Shown one piece after another: positions 23,777 through 36,429 of a DNA stretch of 64,000 nt. The position numbers were made by a program, and so were the translations under genes. Source of the stretch: Capillidium heterosporum (Eukaryota > Entomophthoromycota > Entomophthoromycetes > Entomophthorales > Capillidiaceae); the NCBI GenBank assembly GCA_016630905.1, contig WBMQ01000001.1, positions 2,356,001 to 2,420,000 of the forward strand. The letters are read 5' to 3'. The notes beneath the pieces are model-generated. The model ran no database searches. It was not told where the DNA came from and saw only the letters and a list, made by a program, of their open reading frames with translations. Within the stretch, counting starts at the first letter, position 1, and every line of letters begins with the position of its first letter.

Positions 23777-26700
23777 TTGCATTTATAATTGAAGCGTAGT
23801 TGAAAGCAACTTCGTCTTTTTATAAAGTCGCCAAAATGATTAGGTGTTGAATTCCTTAAATTGGTTTCAGCGATGAATCTAATCACCTTTAGATCCAAGT
23901 TTTGAATTGTCAGCAGTTTGTTCGGGTATTTGATTCGATTAGTAATTGGCAAGCTGCTTTATTTGTCTATATATGGTTGTTGTTGAATCACATGAACTTT
24001 ACAAAATTTCAGAGTAAATTTTTGTAGGGGAGTCTGTTGATGAACTAGAGATTTCGGCTGATCTTCAGGTCGAATGGCAATGAAAGTTGTAAAGTATGTA
24101 CCGAGTCCTAAGAACCAGAGTTAAAGGACCTACCATAGTAGCAAAGTAGAGTCTCTTGAAAACCTTACCTCTATTAAACAGATTGCACAGAAATCACTAT
24201 AGTATACAGTAAAAGGCGTAAATCAAAACGTAAAATTCTTTGAAAAGCATACTTTTACTTTTAAATACCTATATATATGATTAAGCTAGTCTTTGAGTGT
24301 AAAGCTTTGTCCTTTTCAAGTTCATCAAATGAACAATTTAAACAAGTTACCGCAAAAATGTGCATTCCTAATATACGTTGCCTTAGATACACCCCACTCA
24401 TCTTTTATTCAACCATTTTATACTCGATAGTTTAATATAGCACCCACTTCAACTCAGTCTCAATACAATCAAGTTATCTACAATAATAAATCTCCATCAA
24501 CCTTCAAATCAACATTTTCCCTCTTGTAAAAGAAATCTACTTACTAGTAGTTTCGTCCTACAATTTTGGTTCCACACTGAGTCAACTAGCTCAGTCAGTT
24601 GGATGAATTGGATAACATATAGTTGTATATATTTCAATATTTTGAGTCTATTCGTGAATAGTTGCATCTAAAGTAAGTTATTGAGTTGATGAAAGGGCAA
24701 CTAAACGAGCAAAAGATGTATAAATATAAGAATGGATTAAAGGGAGACTACCGAATTGAGCAACGATGCAAAGCTCGATTAAAATTTACCATCCCTTGTT
24801 TCAAAACCGGGACTTTGGTTTGGAAGGATCTTTAACCCGTATTTTTTACTTTTGATACTCTTACAGGTGAAGTTGGATAGAGTATCGAAATGCTAAGGTG
24901 GATAGTTCGCCTACTATAATACATTGTATAGCTTGAAATTATTATGAGAATTAAAATTCTATAAAACTTGCCTTATTATTTTCTTCATATATGTAAATTG
25001 TTCGTTATTATATTTCAGTCTAGTTTATTTGCACATCTATCCTTGTTTCTATCGACCTTGTAGTTTGAAACTACAAATCTATTATTTTCCATTTGATTCA
25101 GCCAAGGATGACGTGTTTTCAATTGGATTAAATATATATTTTGGCAGAAAGCTTCAAATTTCAGATGGAAAGTCCAATCTTTATAAAAGTTTATTGTTGA
25201 CTAAGGAGCTCGTATCCTACAGATCTACCAAACTCAGCTGGAAATTCCAAACAAAACTAACTTCAATAGAAATGGAAAGAATGAAACCTTTATACAGATA
25301 TTAACATTCAAAAAGTACGATAAAAACTCTTCCAATAGTTATAAAGAGATAAATCAGTAAGTCAATTTTATTGTATTTAAATAGTTGAATATATCCTTTA
25401 TACGTTTGAAAATTATACTATTCCACGCATAATACAATTTTAAAGGCTATAGTTTTATATTTTGTGACTTTGGAAATATTTTATCGCTTTTATTTTCGAT
25501 ACATGCTTCAGAAGGAAGAAGCATCTATCTATTGAAGGACATGGTTTATTTAAGAACATATCGTTGCCTAACTAAAGCAAAGGAAATAGGTATTGGTTTA
25601 CTTGGCTCAACCTCAATATTCTCAACTGCAACTCGATTTATACTGTAATAAACTCTATTTTGCTTATTTCATCGCAGTACAATTTCCAGCCGACTACCTG
25701 GGTAAGTTTAACTACATCTCAACCCTCACTGCTGACAACTCACTTGTTTCCACTGCTCCGAAAAATTTTTACCTTTTATCAATGCTTTGATCAATTTAAC
25801 TCAACCTTCCTTTGCTATTATCTAATACATTTCTTTGCCACTATACCAAAACCTCCCAATGCCTCAATATTCGTTCTGTAAGCTTTTAGGTAATAAATAC
25901 AAATTTTCTATTTGTATATATAGGTTCTGACCAATTAGACTTTAACTTATGAAATATGTATCCAACCTTTTATATCATATTTTAAAGGTAGTGATACATT
26001 AAATTCCAAAGGTAAATAATGAATCAGTAATTAGATCGATTAATATAGTGCTGTATTCTATTTAGTGTGAACTGTTATAAAATTTCAATCGAATCCAAGT
26101 AGATATCCTCAAGGGAAAGAACTAAATAAAGTTGGAAAGTTGGCTTAACCTGTTAAATATTACTTACCAGCCAAATATAGCCAGACCACTTCGATTCAAG
26201 TCAACTTTACTTTCAATTTTTAATACAAACTTAGCATCCAAGTAATATCCAAAACTACAATACCAGCAACCGATAGATGTTAATTGTATCAACTGAATTA
26301 ACAATATATTTACGAGTTACCGAACAAAGGCAAGATACCTGATCCCAACTCCTTAAACCTATCGATTTCTTGCCGAACTGAAGCTCTTCCAACAGATACA
26401 GCTATTGATCAAAGGTCAATTTTACCCTAGAAATGATACTATCTACTCGAACTTCACAATTACTTTTAATTCATCGATCAAAACCTGAATTTTCAATATA
26501 AATCAAGTAATCGAGCATTAGTACCTAAATTTTGGTAAGACTCCCAGCTGTAGCAGCGTTTTCAACCTTGCATCAACTTCAAGGATTATTAAGCTTTTGA
26601 GGTCCCGCTTTAGGTAAGTAAAAGTAATCGTATTGATGTATTGGTATCCAAATTTTTGAAGTTTTAACAATATCTTCAAACCACAGCCAGATTATATCAT

Positions 26701-27519
26701 GTTTGAACAGACACCATTATGATTCCGATAAATTTTAGTACAAGTCCTATGTTATTTATATTCCCATAAAATTTATAATTTTAAAACTAGTGAGTATTTA
26801 TAGTCAATTTAAAGTAAAATATTAAATCTTCAAATTGCATATATATTGATATGATATAATAGCTCCAGTAACTTAAATTTTCAGTTTCTTTACAAAAATC
26901 TATAAAAGCATTAAAACAAAGAGTATATGGATATCCCAAGGTCAATGGTAAAAATAAATCCTACTTCACTAGTTAATATACAGCTTTATCAAAATTAGTT
27001 TATTACAAAAAATGGTGTGCTATATAGCAATTTTGTTAGAATATAATTTATCATAGAATCGTATATATAATACCTAAATTGTTCTTTTAAAGTAAAAAAC
27101 CCATAATATACTTTAGAACTACAGCATAAGAGGAATATAATAAAGTTGGTTGAAGCAACTTGACAATTATTTAGTTTTTATTAACATTTACTTTTATACC
27201 AGTGTAGATAGAAATATACCTATAGTAACAATTGTTTTTAACATAACGAATTGTATATCAACATATATGGTATAAACCTATACTTTCAAAATTTATCCAT
27301 AGCTGCTCAAAGCTTTACTAAGCTATCGTAAAAACAACTTATAATATCGATTGCTAGATACTATCGTATGTACCTGTCGGTAAATTGATAAACTATAACG
27401 TTACCTATCGCCAATAAAATGCAAAAAGTACAGTTTATCGGTGATACTTGTAAGTGATAATAAAATCGAATGCGCGTATATAGTTTGATGGAGGCTAGTA
27501 TAGCTCAGAACCTTTACAC
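23777..27519. other. 3.7 kb intergenic, no gene seen
   Basis: AT-rich. Open stretches at about 25029-25304 and 25593-25881 (plus) have no recognisable content and no splice-consistent extension. No RNA gene or repeat array identified. Confidence 0.45.
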
Positions 27520-30258
27520 CTACTTCTTAAACTCATAAGCCTTCCGTGTTTTGCCGTGCTCCTTGGTGGTGATATGGTAGTTGAGACCAAGTAGAGAGGT
27601 GTACATCTTATTACAGCCTTCAAACTCACATTTGAAGGTACGCTTGACGTTGCAATTCTTAAAATCGCGGGCCCTCTGTTTAGGTCCATGGTTTTTGGAC
27701 GTAATGTGGAAGTTGAGGGTCATGAGAGTGCTGTAACGATTGCCACATCCCTCGAAATTGCATTCGAAGGTACGTTTGGGATCAGCAGCCCGTAGGTCGC
27801 GAGCCTTGTGTCGAGGCCCATGGTTCTTGGCGGTGATGTGGCCGTTGAGCCCTATCAATGAGCTGTATCTCCGGCTACATCCTTGGAACGTGCATTGAAA
27901 GGTACGGCTAGGATCCAGATCCTTGAGGTCTCGAGCTTTGCGTCTAGGCCCATGGTTCTTGGCCGTAATGTGGCTGTTGAGTGCTATTAATGAGCTGTAC
28001 CGTTTGTTACATTCTTCAAATGAGCATTGGAAAGTGCGGTGAGCATCTATATCCTTTGACGAATGGATCTTTGGCACGATTCCATGGTTCTTAGAAGTGA
28101 GATGGAAGTTGAGGGCGACTCGAGAGTGATATTTTTTATCACAACCATTGAAAGTACAGTGGTAAGTACGACTGTCATCTCCAGTTTCCAAAGTGCCTAT
28201 AGGTTGTGAAGCCACATGACTGTTGACGATGTGATCGTAGAGCTCGCTGTAGTAGTTGTATTTTCGATCGCACCCTTTGTACGAGCATGTAAAAGTGTGA
28301 TTGGTACTCCTATCGTCGGAAGCATTGGCTTTCTGCACAGTTCCCATGGTTTCTAAGTTCAATATGTCGGTTAAGGGCAACTTGGAGGTTGTATTCCTTG
28401 TTGCAGCCCTCGAACGTACACCGGAAGGTACCATCGACATCCCTCTCATTTGATTTGTGAATTTTTCGCACTATTCCATGATTCTTAGTGAGGTGGTAAT
28501 TGAGAGTAACTTGTGAACTATACTTCTTATCACAACCATTGAAAGTACAGTGGTAAGTACGGCTGGCATCTCTATTATTTGTGTCATGGGGCTTTTGTCC
28601 ACTTTCACGGTGCTGAACGGCGACGTGGTTATAGAGACCGCTATAGTAGCTGTAGCTCTTAGTACATCCCTCGAACGAGCATTTGAAGGTACGGTTGGCA
28701 CCTCTATCGTTTGTATCATGAGTCTTTGAAGTGGCTTTATGGTGCTTAGCGATATGGTGTTTAAGGGCAACTTGCAGGCTGTACTTCTTCTTGCAGCCAG
28801 GAAACGTGCAGCGATGAGTATGACTAGTAGCCTCACTTTTCTGAATATGTGGCTTTAGTATATTCCCATGATTCATAGTAGTCATGTGGTAGTTGAGGAG
28901 GATCTGGGAGCTGTATTTCCTACTGCAGCTCTCAAGCGGGCAATCGAAGGAGCGGTCGATATTGTCAATATCCTGTTTTTGAGGTTCCAACACCTGGCTC
29001 ATAGTTTGTGCTAACAGTATCGCTGTAGGGACCACTGTAGTTACTATGTTCCCTACCATCTCCTTCAGATGAGAATTCGAAGGTACGGTCAGCCTCCACA
29101 ATTTCTGGTTCCTGAGAATTCAACATTGATCCAGGATGATTGTGAGAAATGTGGTTAAAGAGACCGAAATATTGACTGTACTCTCTGTTGCATCCTCCAA
29201 AAGGGCACTTAAAAGTAGGGTTGGTGTTCTCGATTTCCTCCTCCTGAGGTTCTAGCGCTGACTTGCTATGCTTAAAAGCGATGTGGTTGTAGAGGCCACT
29301 GTAATGACTGTATTTCCTATCGCACCCTTCAAACTGAGCAGCTGAAAGTACGCTTAGCAATTTTATCTCTCAAAACAGAAGTTATAGGTACAGTCTGATG
29401 GTTCCTAGAATTGATGTGATAGGTGAGGCCAGTTCGAGTATTGTACTTCTTACCGCAACCCTCGAACAGGCAATGATAGGAAAGGTTGGCATCGTTATTC
29501 TCTGGTTCCGGGGACTTTAGCACTGTATAACGGTTTTTAACTGTAGTACGGTGATAAAGACCGCTTAAGTTATACTCCTTTTCACATCCATCGAAAGTAC
29601 ATTTGAAGGTGGGGTTGGTATCTTCGTCTCTAGGGCTACTGGTCTTTTGTGTGGTCCCATGATTCCTCCTAGTGATGTGGTAGTTTAGAGCTACCTGGAG
29701 ATTGTACTTTTTGTTACATCCCTTAAACATACAACGATAAGTTCGGCCATCAGCTTCCTCGTTCAAATCATGAGTTTCTTGAATAGCTCCATGGTTCATC
29801 TTAGCAAAGTGGTTGTTGAGGGAAACTTGAGAGCTATATTTCTTAACGCATCCATTAAATGGACACTCGTAGGTACGGTTGGCATAGCCACCTCTGCTAC
29901 TACGATTTTTTGGTACCGTCCCGTGATTCTGAGTAGCAAAGTGGTAGTAAAGGCCATTCAAGGAGGTGTACTTCTTGTTGCAGCCTTCAAATGAACATCT
30001 GTACTTATACTTGTCATTGGTTCTCTCACTTTCAGTTGGTTCTTGCTTCTCTCCGCAATTCGATTCTTCTCCAACTTCATCAGTGCCAGTTGACCACCAG
30101 GATTCTTCGTCCCAGTTAAAATGTGCTTGTGTAGAAGCTTTATTGGCTTCTTCTTCTTTGACATGGGAAGGTGAACTGGAATTTACGTTTAAGCTTGTAT
30201 AATTGGACTTTGATGTGTCGTTGCTCTCCAAGTGTTTTTGGTGCTCATCGTCAATCAT
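27520..30258 (-). CDS. 19-unit C2H2 zinc-finger array protein, frame broken three times
   Basis: Probably one gene. An acidic, Ser-rich N-terminus (about 80 aa) is followed by 19 finger units with a period near 44 residues: the finger of type RTFQCSFEECNKRYSSLIAL (C-x4-C-x12-H-x5-H, usually ending NHG) plus an 18-20-residue charged linker. Unit 8 has lost its Cys/His ligands (FEFSSEGDGREHS) and unit 4 is shortened. The four open segments (30258-29329, then into 29360-28965, 29101-28310 and 28449-27520) each follow in the +1 frame. One surplus base at about 29340, 29003 and 28346 breaks an otherwise perfect array. The last four or five units are the most alike, which suggests recent tandem duplication. 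No splice sites explain the shifts. Functional gene with sequence errors, or young pseudogene; nucleic-acid binding inferred. Confidence 0.75.
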
Positions 30259-33054
30259 CTTGCATTTTCTAGTAATCTGAGTTGAATTTTGAATAAATTT
30301 CCAATGATAAAAGCCTAATTAATGGGGATTATCTATTGCAGAAAAATTCACCATAAGCCAATGGTTTATGAGAACTATTGGCTAATGGAAATTGCTATTG
30401 ATGAGAGCTAATTTATAAACACCGTGCTATCTGGAAAAGTTCTTTTAGAAGCAAATGAACACATCGCGTTGCGGATTAGCATCTCATCAAGAATTTTTAA
30501 CCGACATAGATTTCGCGGCAATCAGTTTATCCAGCTCTAGAAAAACTCGAAACGGACTCTAGTTCGATAGTAATGGAAGAATGGCTTTTGTAAGTGCACT
30601 CATTCAGCAAATTGAATGAAAAGCGCTTCAAGCTAGCAAGTTCGGCTAAGAAACTGGCAATTTATTTTCAGATCATGTTTAAATTATTATTTTTTCCTTT
30701 GTACTAACTAGCAGCTATTTTATTATGTGCTACAGTATAAAAAGTTAAAGGTTTAGGTCTAAGCGTTACTTCTTTTTTATCATTTAGATGTTCTATCACG
30801 GGCCAATTTTTTCAAATCAAATTCTTAAAAGGTAAAGTATTGCTTAATAAACACCTATTGGCCCATCTATGAATCTGCCGAGAGAGAACTAACAACTACA
30901 CTGCATCTTTTTGCCAATACAATATCTTTTTCAATTTTCAATGCTTTCCAACCCATTGATACCTGAATTTAAAACTATTTAACCAAACTAATGTCCCAAA
31001 CCTCGTAAGCTTTTATTGAAACTCATTTATATATTTTCATACATCTTTTTATCAAATAATTCAAATATTTTTAAAGCTGTAGTATAAATTGTCTAGTTAC
31101 ATCTTTCGAATATGATACTTTGTATTTTTAGTTCATAACAGAGATCTATAATTGAACCAAGTCCTATAGTATCCTTAGCTTATTGAGATACAAAGCATAA
31201 TCGTAAGCCTATATTTAAAAATCCAAGGGCAGGTAATAAGCTAATACCAATGTTGATTTATCACAATTCCACAGTCCAGCTTTAGCTCAGTTTCGATCTT
31301 CATCTTCAAAATAGATAGAAAGCTATCACTATTAAATTGAGTAGAGTTAAACTAATCAAACTTCAAACTTGGGTACTCGATTCAGAGCAGATTTAGGTCT
31401 CAAGTACATCACTATCTCCCAGGTCCAATTAAAGCATGGGTAATTGATAAATAGTCCACCTACCAGCCGAATTAGTTTAGATCCACTTGAGCTTTCTTTT
31501 CAGCAAGGCTATATGCCCAACTCAAAATCAAAATACTTATAACCTACCTCCAGTCCGAAAAATAAATAATCACCATAGCAGGTGGACTATTTGCCGTCTT
31601 CCGGATTTTCTTGTATGGACATAGTTTTTGGTTAAGTGCTAATTCTCAAGCTGAATTCAGTAGACAAGTATTCATCGCAACAATCCACTTTTTATATTTG
31701 GGTGATACTACTTTTATTAACTGGAATAACAGTTGGCAAAGTTTAAAACCCAATATTATATAAGTAAACTTAACCGTAGTGGATTTTGTACTCATACTGC
31801 TATAACACTACTAAAGTTTAATATACTATCGCTAAATCTTATCTAAATATGAATAGATGGTACTGAATTGGAATGCTATCGTGACCAATTCTACTGGGAT
31901 CTTAAAGCACCATTTCTTACATCTTTTGCTTTGCTTTTTATCGGATGGCAGCTTAAGAACTACGATCCCCCCAGCTTAATTTTGATACAAAAGCTCCCAA
32001 AAATAAAATTTAAAAGCATCGATTGATTTAGTATGATAGAGGTGGAAAGGAAGTTGATAAAAAGTCATTGCTTGGTCTTTAAGCATTCAACCTCAAAAGA
32101 TCGAAACTCAATAACCCAAAGCCAATATTCCATCAAAATACCGTATTAAACCTAAGTTCATAGCACCACCTTTGCACTTTTCCAAACTAAACCTACATTG
32201 ATAGGTAAAAGTAGGAAACCTATGGAGACGAGGCAAATATCCCAGCCATTATTTTAGATCAAAGTGGCCTTAAACTTTGCAAACAACTCGATCTACTTTG
32301 AAAATGTCTTGAAAGGTATCTTACATTGTTGAAATTATCTTATCAGTACCAACAGTTCTTTAAAATTTCAGATCTTTTGTAGTTTCTCTTTGGAATTCAC
32401 ATTTTACCTTTCACTTTCTTCCAAGTCTTAATAGATACCTCAACATCCAAGTTCAACTGCCTGTAGATCTCGCTTCTTTCATCACAAATATATAGTGATA
32501 TATTTGTAATGATAGTAAGCTGATGCTGTAGTCGTTCAAAGTTAGTAGAACCATCAGTGCAAATTTTTATAGCATTAAATAAGTAAAGACTGTAAATGTA
32601 CCTACCAACTAATTGCAAACAAGTTGATATATGAGAAAGAAGCGAAGAGATTTGTAGGTAGGTATATGGATCAAATATCAAATGAATGATCAGAACCAGG
32701 TTATTCAAATTTACAATCATTCTCATAAACGTAAATATACAATATTAATTAACTTTTCGTATAAATCCAATCAAAATGACGCTTTAGTCCTATTTTATAT
32801 TTGAATATAAACTTCAGCTACGAAAACTAAATCCTTACATCTGACAACTTTGTATGTGAGTGGTTAGATCTGCCAAATTTTAATTATACTGACGTTGCAT
32901 TAGTATAATTCATCAAAATCTAAAACTAGGATGGTAGTAAACTATTATGTTCATAATTAGTAGGTAAAATGAGCAAAGTATAAAGTAGCATATATTTATA
33001 AATTTGCTTTAATGGCTCTTTTATTCATGGACGTAGGCATCAACTCTCGTTTAA
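30259..33054. other. intergenic, two weak coding-like stretches
   Basis: Plus-strand frames at about 31564-31761 (contains IFLYGHSFWLSANSQAEF) and 31852-32026 (contains CYRDQFYWDLKAPFLTSF) are open, with coding-like composition, but have no ATG and no splice-joined continuation I can defend. A 109-codon minus frame at 32397-32726 is likewise unrecognised. These may be exons or remnants of an unidentified gene; otherwise nothing is seen. Confidence 0.35.
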
Positions 33055-33099
33055 ATCAGGTGGTATAGATGCGACCGATTACAAATACGAAAGTATAAA
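33055..33099 (+). promoter_or_regulatory. conserved DUF4243 promoter block with TATA box (gene 2)
   Basis: The block starts ATCAGGTGGTATAGATG, contains GCGACCGATTACAAATAC and ends in TATAAA at 33094-33099, 57 nt before the ATG. The same arrangement precedes genes 3 and 4. Followed by GCAGTCACATA, which is shared with gene 4. Confidence 0.7.
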
Positions 33100-33155
33100 A
33101 TGAGCAGTCACATACCCCTTGCTTTTCAAACAAAAATTCATAGCTTTTCAGTACA

Positions 33156-34385
33156 ATGCCTACTATTGACAACACAACCCAAACAAAAGCTATCCCAGTA
33201 TCACAGCTCAAAGGATCCAACCTTTCTACCACTTTCCAAAGACGTGATGATACATTTACCAAGTTACAACATCTTATCGCCAAAAACCACTTGGAGTACG
33301 ACATGATCTACCATGGCTATAAAGCCAATCACGTAGTCCATGGATTATGTTCTTTATACGACCTAGGAGCTACCCCAATCCAGCTGGAGCACTACTACAC
33401 TTACGAAAGCCAGAAATTGGAGCCATTATCCCCTATCAAACTTCCTATAAATTCCGACAATTGGTTGGATCATATTGGTGACAAAGGTACCTACTCCTCC
33501 TACCTCAAGTTCTTTGAAGTTGAAGTTCAACAACGAGGCCTCATACCATGTATCCAGCACTACCTCCCTACCTTGATTCCAGGACTTCTAGGAGCTGCCT
33601 TACACCCTTTGATCCACCTAGGCTATGCTGTAGAGTTTGGATTGGATCTTGTAGGTTCGGAAGCCTTGGCTTATGCCTGCAGTTACTATTTCAAAATTAG
33701 TGAGGTCATCAACAACTTACCACCTGTTGATACCAATTTTGATGTCAGTCAAAGCCAACCTTTGCAGATCTTGGAGGATAGTTTGGAGGAGAAGCTAATT
33801 GCTCCACCAGCTTTCACTCCAACTTCTAAAGTATTGAATCGTATTGACGTTGTAGTTGGGGATACAAATCAAGTTAAACAGCTCAAAGTCAACGTTTCCA
33901 ACTGGAACTGTAACAGTGGGAATTGGAAGGTCAAGTCAAAGGAATTGAGTTTAGCTTTAACTCAACTATTCCTAAGCTGCACTAAAGATTCCAAGCACGA
34001 CTTCTTTTTATTGCATCTAGTTACTGGAAACCATGCTGTACGTCAACTTTTAACCATACTCAATGATCAACAAAAGGTTCAGCTACTCAATATCAATTAC
34101 TTGGCACTGCAGATTGTGTATCTAGCTCAAGGTGCTCCTAAAATCAACAAAGGCATTATTAGTAACGACGGTAGTGATGCTCAAAGTGGGGGTTGGAGCA
34201 AGGTGATTGCTGAAGCTTGTAAATCGGAGGAGTCGCATCTCATCAAGGTGGTTCGAAATATTTATCAGTTAGAATTGGAGTTGAATGATAAAAATAGTGA
34301 TTTGCTGAATGGTGCCGCCAAAGTTACCAAGAGCTTGATAAAAAACGATTGGAATTTCGGCGGGGTTGGCTATACCGAGAACTAG
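33156..34385 (+). CDS. questin-oxidase-like (DUF4243) protein 2
   Basis: Single-exon, 409 aa. Family landmarks are present in order: FQRRDDTFTKLQHLIAKNH, KANHVVHGLCSLYDLGA, ALHPLIHLGYAVEFGLDLVG, DFFLLHLVTGNHAVRQLL, and a C-terminal EESHLIKVVRNIYQLE. The first 45 or so residues are identical to protein 4 (40306-41538), so the two are recent duplicates or have undergone gene conversion. No signal peptide; presumably a cytosolic or soluble oxidase acting on an unknown aromatic substrate. Convergent with gene 3. No frame defect. Confidence 0.87.
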   Translation: MPTIDNTTQTKAIPVSQLKGSNLSTTFQRRDDTFTKLQHLIAKNHLEYDMIYHGYKANHVVHGLCSLYDLGATPIQLEHYYTYESQKLEPLSPIKLPINSDNWLDHIGDKGTYSSYLKFFEVEVQQRGLIPCIQHYLPTLIPGLLGAALHPLIHLGYAVEFGLDLVGSEALAYACSYYFKISEVINNLPPVDTNFDVSQSQPLQILEDSLEEKLIAPPAFTPTSKVLNRIDVVVGDTNQVKQLKVNVSNWNCNSGNWKVKSKELSLALTQLFLSCTKDSKHDFFLLHLVTGNHAVRQLLTILNDQQKVQLLNINYLALQIVYLAQGAPKINKGIISNDGSDAQSGGWSKVIAEACKSEESHLIKVVRNIYQLELELNDKNSDLLNGAAKVTKSLIKNDWNFGGVGYTEN

Positions 34386-35006
34386 GGCCGAATTTGAAGC
34401 AGCACTCTGCTTTTATTAAACTTTATAAAATATGCATTTACTTTATATAATGTAAAAAATATCTTTATTTCTAAACTTGGCTTCGATTCGATATGGATCT
34501 TAAGCTAGTATAATTTCATTACTATCGTAGACTTGTGTTTGTCCAAAGTAGTATGAAGTAACTTTTTGCTTTTAAGGCGATGAAATTACATCTCAAAAGT
34601 TTAGTTTAAGGTCCGATAGCGACTTACGTCTGATCGATGGTGAGGTTAGAACTAATGCCCAAAAAATTTTCAAGCTAAAGCCAAATAGTCGTCTATTATT
34701 ATTGAGGACCATGATTACGGTCATTTATTGTAGGGCCTAGGTAGTGACGTTTCTCCTAAATTAAACTTTAGAAAATCTGGTTCATAAACATTGGTTAAAG
34801 CGTACCACCACTCAACTAAAATCCTTAATGGGTTAAGTAGGTTTGCACCTATATTGGTAGCATTACTCCAACTCACTTGAATAATCAAAACTTGATATAT
34901 ACTATTAAATATATCTTATAATAGGATAAATACACATTCTTAAAACTACACCACATACCATATATATACATAAAAATTTAATTTGAAATGTAAAGTAGTA
35001 CCGATT
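34386..35006. other. convergent intergenic region
   Basis: 620 bases between the 3' ends of DUF4243 genes 2 and 3; AT-rich with no supported feature. Confidence 0.6.
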
Positions 35007-36221
35007 CTAGTTGTCGGTAAAGCCAACTCCATTGAAGTTCCAATCATTCTTTATCAAACTCTTGGTAACTCTGTCGGCACGGTTTAGAAACTTGCCATCC
35101 ATCTTTAATTCCGATTCCAACTGATGTAAGTTGCGAATGACTTTAATGAGGTGTGATTCCTCCGATTTACACGCTTCTTCAATTACCTTGTCCCAACTCG
35201 TGCTTTTAGCATCATTATCAATCCCATTATCTCTATTGATCTTAGGAGCTCCTTGAGCCAAATACAAAACCTGTAGTGCTAAATAATTGATATTGAGTAG
35301 TTGGACCCTATGTTGGTCATCAACAACATTCAAAAGTATGCGTACGGCATGATTCCCCGTTACCGAATGCAATAAAAAGAAGTCGTACTTTTCATCCTTA
35401 GTACAACCTAGGAAAACTTCGGCCAAAGCCAAACTCAACTCATCCGACTTGGCCTTCCAGTTATCGATAGTACAGTTCCAGTTGGCGACGTTAACTTTAA
35501 GCTGCTCGACTTGGTTTTCAGCTACAGCATTGATTCGATGTGCTACTCGAGATCCTGGGTTGAAGGTAGGTGGAGCTATCAACTTTTGCTTCAAGCTATT
35601 TTCCAGTAGGGATAATGCACGACTTTGATTCTCATTCAAGCTGGTATCGGGCTGAGGTAAATCATTGATAACTTCACTGATCTTGGAGTAATGACTACTG
35701 GCGTATGCTAAAGCTTCCGAACCTACCAAATCCAACTGGAACTCGACAGCATATCCCAAATGAATCATAGGGTGTAGGGCAGCCCCAATAAGCCCCGGTA
35801 CCAACTTGGGTAAAAAGTGATTTAAACACTCCATCAAGCCTCGTTGTTGAACTTCACCTTCAAAGAATTTTAGGTAGGCAGAATAGGTATCGCGCTCACC
35901 GACATATGTTAACCAGTTATTGGAGTCGATTTGAACTTTGGGGGCAGGTAAAGGCTCTAATTCTTGACTTTCATATTGGTAGTAGTGTTCCAGTTGAGTT
36001 GGTGATACACCTAGGTCGTACAAGGAGCATAGGCCGTGTACCATATGGTTAGCTTTAAACCCACCAAAGATTATGTCATGGTCCTTGTGGTTTTTTTCGA
36101 TGAGGTGTCGTAACTTCTCGTAGGTATCAGTACGTCTTTGGAAGGTGCTAGAGAGGTTTAATCCTTTGAGTTGAGATACGAGGGTAGCTTTGTTCTGAGT
36201 TGAGCTGTCAATCGTAGGCAT
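35007..36221 (-). CDS. questin-oxidase-like (DUF4243) protein 3
   Basis: Single-exon, 404 aa. Same landmarks as its neighbours: LRHLIEKNHKDHDIIFGGFK, MVHGLCSLYDLGVSPTQLEH, ALHPMIHLGYAVEFQLDLVG, FFLLHSVTGNHAVRILL and EESHLIKVIRNLHQLESELK, ending NFNGVGFTDN. The N-terminal stretch MPTIDSSTQNKA resembles proteins 2 and 4. Its closest relative in the window includes the 3' remnant at 39500-39722, which shares the LDGKF/MDGKF C-terminal insertion. The conserved promoter block lies 56-100 nt upstream. Intact. Function inferred only at family level (oxidation of a polycyclic aromatic in characterised members). Confidence 0.87.
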   Translation of the reverse strand: MPTIDSSTQNKATLVSQLKGLNLSSTFQRRTDTYEKLRHLIEKNHKDHDIIFGGFKANHMVHGLCSLYDLGVSPTQLEHYYQYESQELEPLPAPKVQIDSNNWLTYVGERDTYSAYLKFFEGEVQQRGLMECLNHFLPKLVPGLIGAALHPMIHLGYAVEFQLDLVGSEALAYASSHYSKISEVINDLPQPDTSLNENQSRALSLLENSLKQKLIAPPTFNPGSRVAHRINAVAENQVEQLKVNVANWNCTIDNWKAKSDELSLALAEVFLGCTKDEKYDFFLLHSVTGNHAVRILLNVVDDQHRVQLLNINYLALQVLYLAQGAPKINRDNGIDNDAKSTSWDKVIEEACKSEESHLIKVIRNLHQLESELKMDGKFLNRADRVTKSLIKNDWNFNGVGFTDN

Positions 36222-36276
36222 TGTTGTGAAATATATCTTTAGTTTGAGTTTAGAGTGAGAGATACGTGATCTACTA

Positions 36277-36321
36277 TTTATACTTTGATATTTGTAATTA
36301 GTCGCGTTTATACACCTAGAT
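36277..36321 (-). promoter_or_regulatory. conserved DUF4243 promoter block with TATA box (gene 3)
   Basis: On the minus strand: ATCTAGGTGTATAAACG, then GCGACTAATTACAAATAT, then TATAAATAG at about 36282-36274. It aligns without gaps to the block before gene 2 and is slightly more diverged than the gene 2/gene 4 pair. Confidence 0.65.
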
Positions 36322-36429
36322 AAAACGAAGGCAGATCACATAGTTCAAGATTGTTGGAAAAATTAAACATTATATTTTAGAATCTTTTATAGAAATCATC
36401 CAATTTATAAACTATTAATGTCGAACATA

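Noticed and set aside
32397..32726. 109-codon minus frame as a transcription-factor fragment
   Set aside because: Hydrophobic and AT-driven composition, no zinc cluster or splice-linked exons, no recognisable motif.
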